A stretch of 10,253 bases of DNA from Deltaproteobacteria bacterium (GTDB taxonomy: Bacteria > Desulfobacterota > Desulfarculia > Desulfarculales > Desulfarculaceae). Positions 1 to 8,633 of the stretch are shown here, one piece after another. The DNA is taken from the NCBI GenBank assembly GCA_021815655.1, contig JAKAGJ010000026.1, positions 1 through 10,253 on the forward strand, in the 5' to 3' direction. A program made the translations under genes and the position numbers. How positions within the stretch are numbered: position 1 is the first letter of the stretch; every line of letters begins with the position of its first letter. The notes below the pieces were generated by a model. It searched no databases, had not been told where the DNA came from, and saw nothing but the letters and a program-made list of their open reading frames with translations.

Positions 1-2678
1 TGGGCTGCTCCCTGGCCGACCTCTCTTCCCCCGAGCCGCCCGAGGGACAGCCTGCGCGCCCGCCGGTGGAGGAACGCATGGCCCTGGCCCAGGCCGGGGA
101 CACCCAATTTTTCGACTGGCGTTTCCAGAGGCTGGACCACAGCCAATTCGAGGCCGAGGTGAGCCTGAACCGCCTGGTGCTGGCGGGGCAGGAGTATTTG
201 CTGGCCGTGGTGCGCGACATCACCAGCCGCAAGCGCACCGAGGAGTCCCTGCGCGCCAGCGAGGAGCGCTTCCGCTCCCTAAGCCAAAACGCCCCGGACA
301 TCATCTACACCCTGGGCCAGGACGGGGTCTTCACCTACGTCAATCCCGCCTGGCGGCGCATCCTGGGGCATGCTCCCGAGGAGGTGCTGGGGCGTTTCTT
401 CGTGGATTTCGTATTGCCCGAGGACCGGGTCTTTTTCCGGGAGGCCTTCCGCCGCATACGCGACGACCAGGAGATACTACAGATCAGCCGCTGCCTGCTG
501 CACCAGGACGGCAGCCGGCGCCTGTTCAGCATGAGCGGCTCGCCCAACCTGGACGCCCAGGGCCGGGTCATCGGCATGGTGGGCATGCTCAAGGACGTCA
601 GCAAGCGCGCGGCCGCCGAGCAGGCCCTGCGCAAGAGCCAGGCCAGCCTGGCCCGCGCCCAGCAAATGGCCCACCTGGGCAGCTGGGAAATGGACCTGGC
701 CAGCGGCGAGATGAGCTGTTCCGACGAGGTGTTCCATATCTACGGCATCCCCGGTTCCCAGGCCCCGGTGAACCTCAAGCGCTTCATGCAGTCGGTGCAC
801 GCCGAGGACCGGCCGCTGGTGCAGAGGCACCTGCAACTGGCCCCCAGTCTGGAGAGCCCCCAGGGGCTGGAGCACCGCATAGTGCGCCCCGACGGCCAAA
901 CCCGCGTGGTCTACCAGTTGGCCGAGCTGTTGCGCGACAGCCAGGGCCGGCCCCAGCGTCTGGTGGGGGCCGTGCAGGACATCACCGAGCGCCGGCGCTC
1001 CGAAGAACACATGCACCTCCTGGCCCGCATCTTCGAAAACACCGTGGAGGGCATCCTGGTCACCGACGCCAACGGCGTCATCAGCATGGTCAACCGCGCC
1101 TTCAGCAACATCACCGGTTTCAGCGCCGAGGAGGCCATAGGCCAGACCCCGCGCCTGTTGTCCTCCCAGCGCCAGGGGCGGGAATTTTTCGAGCAGATGT
1201 GGCAGAGCCTCTTGCGGCAGGGCTACTGGCAGGGCGAGATATGGAACCGGCGCAAGAACGGCGAGGCCTATCCCGAATGGCTGGCCATCACCGCCATCAC
1301 CGACCCCCAGGGGCGCACCGCCCATTATGTGGGGGTGTTCCACGACATCACCGAGATCAAGCGCAACGAGGAGCAGATCAGCTTCCAGGCCTATCACGAC
1401 GCGCTCACCGGCCTGCCCAACCGCCTCTTGTTCAAGGACCGCCTGAACATGGCCCTGGCTCACGCCCATCGCCAGCGTGAAGGTCTGGCCCTGTTGTTTT
1501 TGGACCTGGACGACTTCAAGAACATCAACGACAGCCTGGGGCACGCCATGGGCGACCAGCTGTTGCAGGCGGTGTCGCGCCGGCTGGTGCGCTGGGTGCG
1601 CGACGAGGACTCCGTGGCCCGCCTGGGCGGCGACGAGTTCATCATGCTGTTGGTGGGCACCCACACCCCGGACTACGCCGTGCAGGTGGCCAGCCGCATC
1701 CTGGAAACCATGGCCGAGCCCTTGCGCGTGCACGGCCAGGAGTTCTACGTCACCGCCAGCATCGGCATCACCGTCTATCCCCACGACGGCCAGGACGCCG
1801 AGACCCTGGTGGCCAACGCCGACACCGCCATGTACCGGGCCAAGGCCGACGGCCGCAACAACTACAAGCTCTTCACTCCGGCCATGAACCAGGAGGTGGT
1901 CAAGCGCATGGAGCTGGAGCGCAGCCTGCGGCGGGCGCTGAGGGAGGGCGAGTTCGTGATGCATTACCAGCCCAAGGTGGAGCTGGTAAGCGGGCGGGTG
2001 GTGGGAGTGGAGGCCCTGATACGCTGGCAGCGTCCCGGACTGGGCCTGGTGCCGCCGGCGGAGTTCATCCCCGTGGCCGAGGAGACCGGCCTTATCGTGC
2101 CCATCGGCGAGTGGGTGCTCTTCACCGCCTGCCGCGCCGCCCAGGGCTGGCGCCGGCAGGGCTTCAGCGACCTGCGCGTGGCGGTGAACCTCTCGCCGCG
2201 CCAGTTCCGCCAGCGCAACCTGGTGCAACTGGTCAGCCGCGCTCTGGCCGAGAGCGGCCTGCCGGCCCATTGCCTGGAGCTGGAGGTGACCGAGAGCGTG
2301 GTGATGCACAGCGTGGAGGACGCCATCTTGACCCTGGAGCACCTGAGTCAGTTGGGGGTGCACCTGTTCATGGACGATTTCGGCCGGGGCTACTCCTCGC
2401 TGTACTACCTCAAGCGCTTTCCCATGCACGCGCTCAAGATCGACCGCTCCTTTGTCAGCGACATCGTCAACAACCCCGGCGACGCCTCCATCGTGGACAC
2501 CATCATCTCCATGAGCCGCAGCCTCAACCTCAAGGTGGTGGCCGAGGGCGTGGAGACCCAGGAGCAGCTGGATTTCTTGAAGGGCCTGCGCTGCGACCAG
2601 ATGCAGGGCTTTCTTTTCAGCCGGCCCCTGCCCCTGGAGGAGCTGGAGGCGCTTTTGCGGCGCCGGCCCCGGGCCTAG
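1..2678 (+). CDS. PAS-GGDEF-EAL protein (cyclic di-GMP synthase/phosphodiesterase), 5' end outside window
   Basis: Predicted sensor enzyme that makes and/or degrades cyclic di-GMP in response to signals read by PAS domains. The frame (codons starting at 3) is open to the left edge, so the true start is upstream; the first in-frame start codon is a GTG at 66. Numbered from that GTG: the tail of one PAS domain (1-58), three complete PAS domains (about 63-183, 190-312, 315-437), a GGDEF domain (about 440-603) and an EAL domain (about 622-865). The GGDEF motif at 521-525 is intact, with an RxxD product-inhibition site (RDED, 512-515). The EAL motif is at 649-651, followed by ExTE, DDFG (770-773), KIDRSF, AEGVE and a final QG, the metal and catalytic set of active EAL phosphodiesterases. 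No membrane segment is visible in this part. Both activities are therefore possible; the net direction cannot be read from sequence. The gene ends 19 bp from the convergent metallopeptidase gene. Confidence 0.95.
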   Translation, partial: GCSLADLSSPEPPEGQPARPPVEERMALAQAGDTQFFDWRFQRLDHSQFEAEVSLNRLVLAGQEYLLAVVRDITSRKRTEESLRASEERFRSLSQNAPDIIYTLGQDGVFTYVNPAWRRILGHAPEEVLGRFFVDFVLPEDRVFFREAFRRIRDDQEILQISRCLLHQDGSRRLFSMSGSPNLDAQGRVIGMVGMLKDVSKRAAAEQALRKSQASLARAQQMAHLGSWEMDLASGEMSCSDEVFHIYGIPGSQAPVNLKRFMQSVHAEDRPLVQRHLQLAPSLESPQGLEHRIVRPDGQTRVVYQLAELLRDSQGRPQRLVGAVQDITERRRSEEHMHLLARIFENTVEGILVTDANGVISMVNRAFSNITGFSAEEAIGQTPRLLSSQRQGREFFEQMWQSLLRQGYWQGEIWNRRKNGEAYPEWLAITAITDPQGRTAHYVGVFHDITEIKRNEEQISFQAYHDALTGLPNRLLFKDRLNMALAHAHRQREGLALLFLDLDDFKNINDSLGHAMGDQLLQAVSRRLVRWVRDEDSVARLGGDEFIMLLVGTHTPDYAVQVASRILETMAEPLRVHGQEFYVTASIGITVYPHDGQDAETLVANADTAMYRAKADGRNNYKLFTPAMNQEVVKRMELERSLRRALREGEFVMHYQPKVELVSGRVVGVEALIRWQRPGLGLVPPAEFIPVAEETGLIVPIGEWVLFTACRAAQGWRRQGFSDLRVAVNLSPRQFRQRNLVQLVSRALAESGLPAHCLELEVTESVVMHSVEDAILTLEHLSQLGVHLFMDDFGRGYSSLYYLKRFPMHALKIDRSFVSDIVNNPGDASIVDTIISMSRSLNLKVVAEGVETQEQLDFLKGLRCDQMQGFLFSRPLPLEELEALLRRRPRA

Positions 2679-2697
2679 TTTCAGGCCTAATTACGGG

Positions 2698-3453
2698 CTA
2701 GAGGCGCAGCCAGGGCCCCAACTGGTTGAGGCGTCGGCGGCGGGCGCGGCAGTCGGGCAGCAGGCTGGCCAAGAGTTCCCAAAAAGACGGCGAGTGATCG
2801 GGGACCCTGAGGTGGCAGGCCTCGTGGGCGGCCACGTAGTCGCTAAGCTCCGGCGGGGCCATCACCAGGCGCCAGTTCAGGCGCACCTCCCCCTTGGCGT
2901 TGCAGGAGCCCCAGCGGCGTTTCTGGTCGCGCACCTGGACCATGGGTGGCCTATCCAACCCCAGGGCGGCGGCGAAGAAGGCCGCGCGCGGCGGCAGCAG
3001 CAGGGCGGCCTGGCGCCGATACCACAGGTTCAGGGCCTGGCGCACGGCCAGGGCCTGGGCCTGGCTGCCCAGATCCCGGCCCAGCAGCACCACCAGGCGC
3101 TCTCGCAGCACCTCCACCCGCGGCCGGCCTCCCCGCTGGTTGCCCAGCACCTCCAGCAGCAGGTCCTGGCCCTGGAAGGCAAAGGCCTCGCCGCTGACAA
3201 AGGCCCGAGGCGGGGGCGGCAGCCCCTGGCTGGCCAGGCGCCGCAAGTGCCCCAGCACCCAGGGGGCCTTGGCCAGCACGAGGGCCTCCACGCGGCTGTC
3301 GGAGGCCCCCAGGGGCGCCCGCACCAGCAGGCCCTCCTCGGGGTCCAGGCACAGCCCCAGGCTGCGCCGGCGGCTGCGCACCACCCGGAAGGCTATCTCC
3401 TGGCCCTGATAATTGACGCTGCGCCCCTGCGCCTGGTCCCTTGACCCCGCCAT
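2698..3453 (-). CDS. YgjP-like (DUF45) zinc metallopeptidase
   Basis: A 251-residue protein of the YgjP/DUF45 family, related to the SprT/WLM-type metallopeptidases. The family hallmark RRWGSC lies before the active site and is followed by a segment ending in LNW. The zinc motif is HEACH at 210-214, with the third ligand expected at His220 in HSPSFW. The N-terminal half (about 15-60) carries the family's basic, beta-rich region, including RSRRRSLGL and VRAPLG. There is no signal peptide, so it is cytoplasmic. The start is the ATG at 3453: a GGAGG lies just upstream, although only 3 nt away, and no better start exists in frame. Length matches the family. The gene stands alone, convergent with the GGDEF/EAL gene and divergent from the CoA-transferase gene. 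The substrate is unknown; family members are often annotated only as predicted metal-dependent hydrolases. Confidence 0.92.
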   Translation of the reverse strand: MAGSRDQAQGRSVNYQGQEIAFRVVRSRRRSLGLCLDPEEGLLVRAPLGASDSRVEALVLAKAPWVLGHLRRLASQGLPPPPRAFVSGEAFAFQGQDLLLEVLGNQRGGRPRVEVLRERLVVLLGRDLGSQAQALAVRQALNLWYRRQAALLLPPRAAFFAAALGLDRPPMVQVRDQKRRWGSCNAKGEVRLNWRLVMAPPELSDYVAAHEACHLRVPDHSPSFWELLASLLPDCRARRRRLNQLGPWLRL

Positions 3454-3479
3454 CGGCCTCCATCCCCGGCGTCCGCTCT

Positions 3480-3521
3480 CCGGCGGCCGCCAGGGGCATT
3501 ATGACATCGCCGGCGGCCGCC
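3480..3521. repeat. Pair of 12-bp direct repeats, each containing a 10-bp palindrome
   Basis: CCGGCGGCCGCC occurs at 3480-3491 and again at 3510-3521, exactly 30 bp apart. Each copy contains the perfect palindrome GGCGGCCGCC. One copy lies upstream of the -35 and the other fills the spacer just before the -10 of the CoA-transferase promoter. Spacing close to three helical turns would place both copies on about the same face of the DNA, as expected for a dimeric repressor pair. Such GC-only words can also occur by chance in this genome. Confidence 0.5.
3498..3506 (-). promoter_or_regulatory. Candidate extended -10 promoter for the metallopeptidase gene
   Basis: Read on the minus strand, these bases give TG-T-CATAAT, an extended -10 with five of six matches to TATAAT. 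No convincing -35 lies 16-18 bp upstream, which is tolerable for extended -10 promoters. Transcription would begin near 3491, about 38 nt before the metallopeptidase ATG at 3453. It shares bases with the -35 of the opposing CoA-transferase promoter, so the two would compete for polymerase. This is a motif match only. Confidence 0.3.
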
Positions 3522-3530
3522 TGCTATACT
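3501..3530 (+). promoter_or_regulatory. Sigma-70-type extended -10 promoter for the CoA-transferase gene
   Basis: ATGACA (3501-3506, five of six matches to TTGACA) is followed after 18 bp by TATACT (3525-3530, five of six matches to TATAAT). The -10 is preceded by TGC, an extended -10 element. A start near 3537 would give a leader of about 44 nt before the ATG at 3581. It is the only AT-rich pocket in a GC-rich gap, which supports the call. Two copies of the palindrome GGCGGCCGCC surround the -35 and could be operator sites. Confidence 0.6.
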
Positions 3531-3580
3531 TGCCCACAGGGCAACCTGAAACAGGCCTTCAACGCGGAGACTTTGACGCC

Positions 3581-5110
3581 ATGCCCCAGGAACGCATACG
3601 CTACGCCCCCTTGAGGGACAAGATCAGCGACCCGGCCACGGCGGCCCGCCACGTGGTGGACGGCAGCAACCTGTTCGTTTCCGGCTTCAGCCCCGTGGGC
3701 TATCCCAAGCTCATCCCCGCCGAGTTGGCCAAGCGGGCCGCCTCCGGCGAGAGATTGCGCTTCAACCTCTACTCCGGGGCCTCCACCGGCGACGGCCTGG
3801 ACGGGGTGCTGGCCGAGGCCGGAGTGGTCATCTGGCGGCGGCCCTACATGGCCGCCAAGGCCATGCGCCAGCGCATCAACCAGGGCGAGATTCTCTTCAA
3901 GGACGACCACCTCTCCTTCACCTCGGCCCAGGTGCGCTCCGGCGGATTGGGCCGCGTGGACGTGGCGGTGGTGGAGGCCTTGGCCATCAACGAGAAGGGG
4001 CACCTCATCCCCACCATGAGCGTGGGCAACACACCCACCTTCGTGCGCCAGGCCGACAAGATCATCATCGAGATGTCCGACGCCTGCCCCCTGGACCTGG
4101 AGGGCATCCACGACATCTACATCCCCGAGGACCCGCCCTACCGCATGCCCATACCCATCTACCGGGCCAGCGACCGCATCGGCAAGCCCTACATCGAGAT
4201 GGACCCGCACAAGGTGGTGGCCATCGTCTACTCCCAGGAGCGCGACCACTGCCCCCTGTTCCCGCCGCCCGACCGGGTGGCCCACGACATAGCGGCCCAT
4301 ATCCTGGATTTCGTGCAGCACGAGATCAAGGCCGGCCGCCTGCCCCGTGGCCTGCCCTGGCAGTCGGGGGTGGGCGACGTGGCCAACGCGGTGCTGCTGG
4401 GCTTTCTGGAAAACGACTTCTTCCACGGCCTGGACCTCTACTCCGAGGTTTTGCAGGACGCGGTGCTTGACCTCCTGGATTTGGGCAAGGTGCGCCACGC
4501 CTCGGGCTCGGCGCTGACCTTCTCCACCAAGGGCCAGGACCGCTTCATCAAGGAGCTGTACCGCTACAAGGAGAAGGTGGTCCTAAGGCCGGTGGAGATT
4601 TCCAACTCGCCGGAGGTGATCCGCCGCCTGGGGGTGTTGGCCGTGAACACGGCGCTTGAAATAGACATCTACGGCCACGTCAACTCCACCCACCTTTGGG
4701 GGCGCGAGCTGATGAACGGCATCGGCGGTTCGGGCGACTTCGTGCGCAACGCCGCCCTGTCCTTCATGGTCACGCCCGCCAGCGGCAAGCAGGAGCGCAT
4801 CTCGCGCATCGTGCCCATGGTCAGCCACGTGGACCACTCCGAGCACTCGGTGGACGTGGTGGTGACCGAACACGGCCTGGTGGATTTGCGCAACCTGGCC
4901 CCCCGCCAGGCGGCCCGGGCCATCATCGACCACTGTGCGGCCCCGGCCTACCGCGACCTCTTGAGCGATTATCTGGAGCGCGCCAGCCGCGCCGGCGGCC
5001 ACGAGCCCCAGCTATTGGAGGAGGCCTTCGCCTTTCACCTGCGCTATATGCAGACCGGCGACATGCGGCCGGGCGGCGTGCCCGCCGCTGGGCGGCAACG
5101 GGTCGATTAG
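3581..5110 (+). CDS. Acetyl-CoA hydrolase/transferase family CoA-transferase (succinyl-CoA:acetate or propionyl-CoA:succinate type)
   Basis: A 509-residue class I CoA-transferase of the acetyl-CoA hydrolase/transferase family (relatives include AarC, ScpC/YgfH and Cat1), which moves CoA between short-chain carboxylates through a glutamyl-CoA thioester. The ATG at 3581 was chosen over upstream in-frame codons because it has GGAG at 3566-3569, a promoter just before it, and a family-like N-terminus (about 500 residues is usual). Visible motifs are GVGDVANAV from about 263, the catalytic glutamate Glu289 in YSEVLQD (by analogy with the AarC active-site Glu), EISNSPEVIRRLG, ALEIDIYG with NSTH, and the glycine loop NGIGGSGDF at 379-387. 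All key residues are present, so it should be active. No signal peptide or membrane segment is seen. Family members serve acetate activation, succinate/propionate conversion or a modified TCA cycle; the exact substrates cannot be told. It appears monocistronic, ending at a large inverted repeat. Confidence 0.93.
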   Translation: MPQERIRYAPLRDKISDPATAARHVVDGSNLFVSGFSPVGYPKLIPAELAKRAASGERLRFNLYSGASTGDGLDGVLAEAGVVIWRRPYMAAKAMRQRINQGEILFKDDHLSFTSAQVRSGGLGRVDVAVVEALAINEKGHLIPTMSVGNTPTFVRQADKIIIEMSDACPLDLEGIHDIYIPEDPPYRMPIPIYRASDRIGKPYIEMDPHKVVAIVYSQERDHCPLFPPPDRVAHDIAAHILDFVQHEIKAGRLPRGLPWQSGVGDVANAVLLGFLENDFFHGLDLYSEVLQDAVLDLLDLGKVRHASGSALTFSTKGQDRFIKELYRYKEKVVLRPVEISNSPEVIRRLGVLAVNTALEIDIYGHVNSTHLWGRELMNGIGGSGDFVRNAALSFMVTPASGKQERISRIVPMVSHVDHSEHSVDVVVTEHGLVDLRNLAPRQAARAIIDHCAAPAYRDLLSDYLERASRAGGHEPQLLEEAFAFHLRYMQTGDMRPGGVPAAGRQRVD

Positions 5111-5319
5111 GCTGCGGCACGAGCTAATGCTGGCGGCTCCCGTTTCGGCCCTGTCGAGCCAACAAGAGCGGGCGGGGGTAAACCCCGCCCCTACATCGAG
5201 AAAAAGCCTGTGCTGGCTGGTCGTTATGTAGGGGCGGGGTTTACCCCCGCCCGCTCTTGGTTTCCTTGTAATTCAGGGCGTCCCGACGGGAGCCTGTGAG
5301 GCCCGACAGGAGAGAACGT
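5111..5319. other. Convergent intergenic region between the CoA-transferase and livF genes
   Basis: A 209-bp stretch between two stop codons. Apart from the large inverted repeat in its middle it holds only two small stems near the livF end: TCCC/GGGA at 5281-5291, and CCTGT (5293-5297) with ACAGG (5306-5310). Neither is followed by a T-run on the minus strand, so neither is a convincing intrinsic terminator. I see no open frame with a ribosome binding site. Confidence 0.6.
5163..5259. repeat. Nested inverted repeat (34-bp perfect arms, 29-bp loop), possible interspersed palindrome and bidirectional terminator
   Basis: The left arm 5163-5196 and right arm 5226-5259 are perfect reverse complements over 34 bp, separated by 29 bp. 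Each arm is itself a hairpin: GGGCGGGG at 5170-5177 pairs with CCCCGCCC at 5183-5190 around GTAAA, and the right arm mirrors this at 5232-5252. The element sits between the 3' ends of two convergent transcription units, where repetitive extragenic palindromes commonly lie. Either RNA strand could form a very stable stem, so it may stop or protect transcripts from both sides, although a clean U-tract is missing. No transposase frame or target-site duplication is apparent. Confidence 0.85.
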
Positions 5320-6049
5320 CTACCGACCCGTTATGGGTGCCGAGGCACTCGGCCCGGCCTGCCCCAGGTAGGCGCGCGCCACGGCCGGGTCGGCGGCCAG
5401 CTTTGCCGCCGGGCCTTCCAGCACGATGCTGCCGTTTTCGATGACATAGGCGTAGTCGGAGACGGCCAGGCTCTGGAAGACGTTCTGCTCCACCAGCAGG
5501 ATGGTCTGGCCCTGGCTTTTCAGCTCCAGCACCAGGTCGAAGATCATCTTCACCACCAGGGGGGCCAGGCCCAGGGAGGGCTCGTCCAGCAAGAGCAGCT
5601 TGGGGTGGGCCATCAGGCCGCGGGCCATGGCCAGCATCTGCTGCTCGCCGCCGCTGAGAGAGCCGGCCAGCCCCTCGCGGCGCTGGCCCAGCACCGGAAA
5701 GCGCTCCTCCATGCGCGCGATGTCGGCGGGGATGTCCTGGCGGGGCCGGCAGTAGGCGCCCAGTTCCAGGTTCTCGCGCACGCTCATGCCCGCCAGCACC
5801 AGGCGGCCCTCGGGCACCTGCACCACCCCGGCGGCCACCCGCTGGTGAGAGCTCAGGCGGGTGATGTCCCGGCCTTCCAGCATGATGCGCCCGCCATGGA
5901 CGGGCACCACGCCGCTCAGGGCGTTCAAGGTGGTGGTCTTGCCGGCGCCATTGGGGCCGATGAGCGAAACCACGCTGCCGGCGGCCACCTTGAGCGACAG
6001 ATCGCGCACCGCCTCCACGGAGCCGTAGGACACGCACAGACCGCTGACC

Positions 6050-6057
<8 letters not shown>
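5320..6057 (-). CDS. livF: Liv-type ABC transporter ATP-binding protein LivF
   Basis: One of two ATPases powering a hydrophobic amino acid uptake (HAAT) transporter, acting at the cytoplasmic face of LivH/LivM. The 245-residue product has Walker A GPNGAGKT (34-41), a Q-loop at Gln80 (VVQVPEGR), signature LSGGEQQ (134-140) and Walker B LLLLDEP (154-160). The H-loop position holds glutamine (LLVEQN, Gln191) rather than histidine, which is normal for LivF and separates it from LivG. The start is the ATG at 6057, which overlaps the end of livG by 8 nt (ATGCTTGA), implying translational coupling. It is the last gene of the operon and faces the large inverted repeat. The C-terminus has a short extra tail rich in Ser, Ala and Pro. 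The transported substrate cannot be deduced from the ATPase. Confidence 0.95.
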
Positions 6058-6817
<760 letters not shown>

Positions 6818-6820
6818 GCT

Positions 6821-7681
6821 TTAGCCCTTGGCCGGCGCGGGGCGCCGCTGAAACAGGGCCATCAGGCCCTTGGGCAAAAAGAGAATCACCAACAGCAGGA
6901 TCAGGCCGTTGACGAACAGTCGGATGGGCCCGGCGGTGACGCCCAGGCCGCGCAGCACCTCGGGCAGGGCCGTAAGCAAGGCCGCGCCCAAGAGCGGGCC
7001 GTACCAGGCGCGGGTGCCGCCCACGATGTTGAAGATGAGCAGGTTCACCGCCGTGGCGAAACCGAACTCGCCGGGGGTGATGAGAAAGTTGAGGTGGGCA
7101 TAGAGCCCGCCGGCCAGGCCGGCCAACAGCGCGCCGATGACAAAGGCCAGGGTCTTGGTCAAGGTAAGGTTGACGCCCATGGCCGCAGCCGCCGTCTCGT
7201 CCTCGCGGATGCTCTGGAAGGCCCAGCCCAGGCGCGTGCGGTGCAGCCGGGCCAGGAAATAGGCCGCCCCGGCCAGGGCCAGGTAGATCATCCAGGTCTG
7301 GGTGATGACCGGGATGTTGATCAGCCCCTCGGCGCCGCCGGTGACTTTGAGGTTAAGGGCCGCGATACGCACCACCTCGCCGAAGGCCAGGGTGGCCATG
7401 GCCAGGAAGACGCCCTTGAGGCGCAGCACCGGCAGCCCCAGGAGCAGCGCGGCCAGGCCGGCCATGAGGGTGCCGGCCACCAGCGCCAGGGGAAAGGGCG
7501 CCCCGAAGTGGGTGGTGAGGATACCGGCGGTGTAGCCGCCGATGCCGTAGAAGGCGGCGTTGCCCAGGGACAACAGCCCCGCCGAGAAGGTGACGTAGAG
7601 GCTTAAGCCCAGCAGGCAGTTTATGCCCATGAAGTTGAGCAGGCTGCCGTAGACGGCCCAGAATTGGATGAGGGCGTCCAT
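6821..7681 (-). CDS. livM: Liv-type ABC transporter permease LivM
   Basis: Second inner-membrane permease of the transporter, 286 residues with about eight hydrophobic segments. The family pattern NCLLGLSLYVTFSAGLLSLG followed by GNAAFYGIGGYTAG appears at about 21-53. The cytoplasmic EAA-like coupling loop, which contacts the ATPases, is the segment around 151-171 (FQSIREDETAAAAMG). The C-terminal pattern NIVGGTRAWYGPLLGA and LFLPKGL is typical of LivM. The start at 7681 lies 7 bp after the livH stop, with a GGGAGG inside the 3' end of livH about 12 nt upstream. At 286 residues it lacks the N-terminal extension of the longer E. coli LivM and matches the shorter form common elsewhere. Confidence 0.94.
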   Translation of the reverse strand: MDALIQFWAVYGSLLNFMGINCLLGLSLYVTFSAGLLSLGNAAFYGIGGYTAGILTTHFGAPFPLALVAGTLMAGLAALLLGLPVLRLKGVFLAMATLAFGEVVRIAALNLKVTGGAEGLINIPVITQTWMIYLALAGAAYFLARLHRTRLGWAFQSIREDETAAAAMGVNLTLTKTLAFVIGALLAGLAGGLYAHLNFLITPGEFGFATAVNLLIFNIVGGTRAWYGPLLGAALLTALPEVLRGLGVTAGPIRLFVNGLILLLVILFLPKGLMALFQRRPAPAKG

Positions 7682-7688
7682 GACGGCT

Positions 7689-8579
7689 CTATGCCTCCCG
7701 CAGGCGGCCGCGCCCCAGGAGGCCCGAGGGACGCACCAGCATGATGCCGAATAGCAAGGTGAAGGCCACGGCGTCGCGCAGGTTGGAGGTGCCGCTGATG
7801 GCCACGGTGAGCACCTCGCTAAGGCCGAAGGCCAGGCCGCCCAGGATGGCCCCGGGCACGCTGCCCATGCCGCCCAGGACGATCACCGCCAGGCCCTTCA
7901 GCTCGATGGGCCGGCCCATGTCCGGCGAGAGCGCGTCGAAGTAGAGCCCAAAGAGAATGCCGGCCGCCCCGCCCAGGGCCGAGGAGAGGAAAAAGGTGAA
8001 GGCGATGATGCCGTCCACGTTGATGCCCAACAGCCGCGCGGCATGCTGGTTCTCGGCCACGGCGCGGATGGCCTTGCCCACGCGGGCGCGCTTTAAAAGC
8101 TGGGTCAGGGCCACCATCATCAACACCACGGCGGCCAGTATCTCCACCTGCAACAGCGTGATGGTGATGCCGCCCAGGCGCCAGATCACCACCGGCACCG
8201 TGCCGGCCGGGAAGCGCGAGTTGTGCGCCCCGAAGACGCCCATGGCCAGGCTCTCGAAGATGATGGCCATGGCGATGCTGCTGATGAGCCCCGAGAAATA
8301 GGTGTCAGGCCGGCGGCGCAGGGGCTTAAAGGCCACCTGGTCCAGCACCAGCCCCAAGAGGCCGGCAAACAGCACCGCCAAGGGGAAGGCCGTCCAGATG
8401 GTCAGCCCGGCGTTTTGCACCAGCCACAGGGCCATCAGCCCGCCCAGGGTGAAGACCGCGGCGTGGGCCAGGTTGAGGATGTCCAGCACCCCGAAGACCA
8501 GGGTATAGCCCACGGCGAACAGGGCATACACCCCGCCGATGAACAGGCCATTGACCAACTGTTGCCCGAGGACGTTCAT
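7689..8579 (-). CDS. livH: Liv-type ABC transporter permease LivH
   Basis: First inner-membrane permease, 296 residues from the ATG at 8579. The N-terminus (NGLFIGGVYALFAVGYTLVFGVLDILNLAH, written here in pieces at residues 10-39) is diagnostic of LivH. The EAA-like loop is at about 168-189 (GKAIRAVAENQHAARLLG), and the GLAVIVLGGMGSVPGA pattern at about 229-244 is conserved. The frame stays open upstream to an ATG at 8669, but that 30-residue extension is Arg/Pro-rich, would run through the intercistronic hairpin and does not resemble family N-termini, so it was not used. The ribosome binding site at 8579 is weak (only GGA about 10 nt upstream), consistent with lower expression than the binding protein. 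Confidence 0.94.
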   Translation of the reverse strand: MNVLGQQLVNGLFIGGVYALFAVGYTLVFGVLDILNLAHAAVFTLGGLMALWLVQNAGLTIWTAFPLAVLFAGLLGLVLDQVAFKPLRRRPDTYFSGLISSIAMAIIFESLAMGVFGAHNSRFPAGTVPVVIWRLGGITITLLQVEILAAVVLMMVALTQLLKRARVGKAIRAVAENQHAARLLGINVDGIIAFTFFLSSALGGAAGILFGLYFDALSPDMGRPIELKGLAVIVLGGMGSVPGAILGGLAFGLSEVLTVAISGTSNLRDAVAFTLLFGIMLVRPSGLLGRGRLREA

Positions 8580-8633
8580 GGTGTCTTGTCCAGCCGGCCG
8601 GGCCACGCGGCGGCGGTCCGGTCTTGGCGAGGG

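Noticed and set aside
477..2429. A 650-codon open frame antisense to the GGDEF/EAL gene
   Set aside because: Its product is dominated by His, Gln, Gly, Leu, Val and Ala, has no recognisable domain, and is the expected by-product of GC-rich third positions opposite a well-supported gene.
2672..2687. Stem GGCCT/AGGCC at the end of the GGDEF/EAL gene as a terminator
   Set aside because: Only 5 bp, overlaps the stop codon and has no T-run after it on either strand.
3413..3580. 56-codon N-terminal extension of the CoA-transferase
   Set aside because: The extension overlaps the 5' end of the divergent metallopeptidase gene and the extended -10 promoter, and does not resemble family N-termini; the ATG at 3581 gives the usual length.
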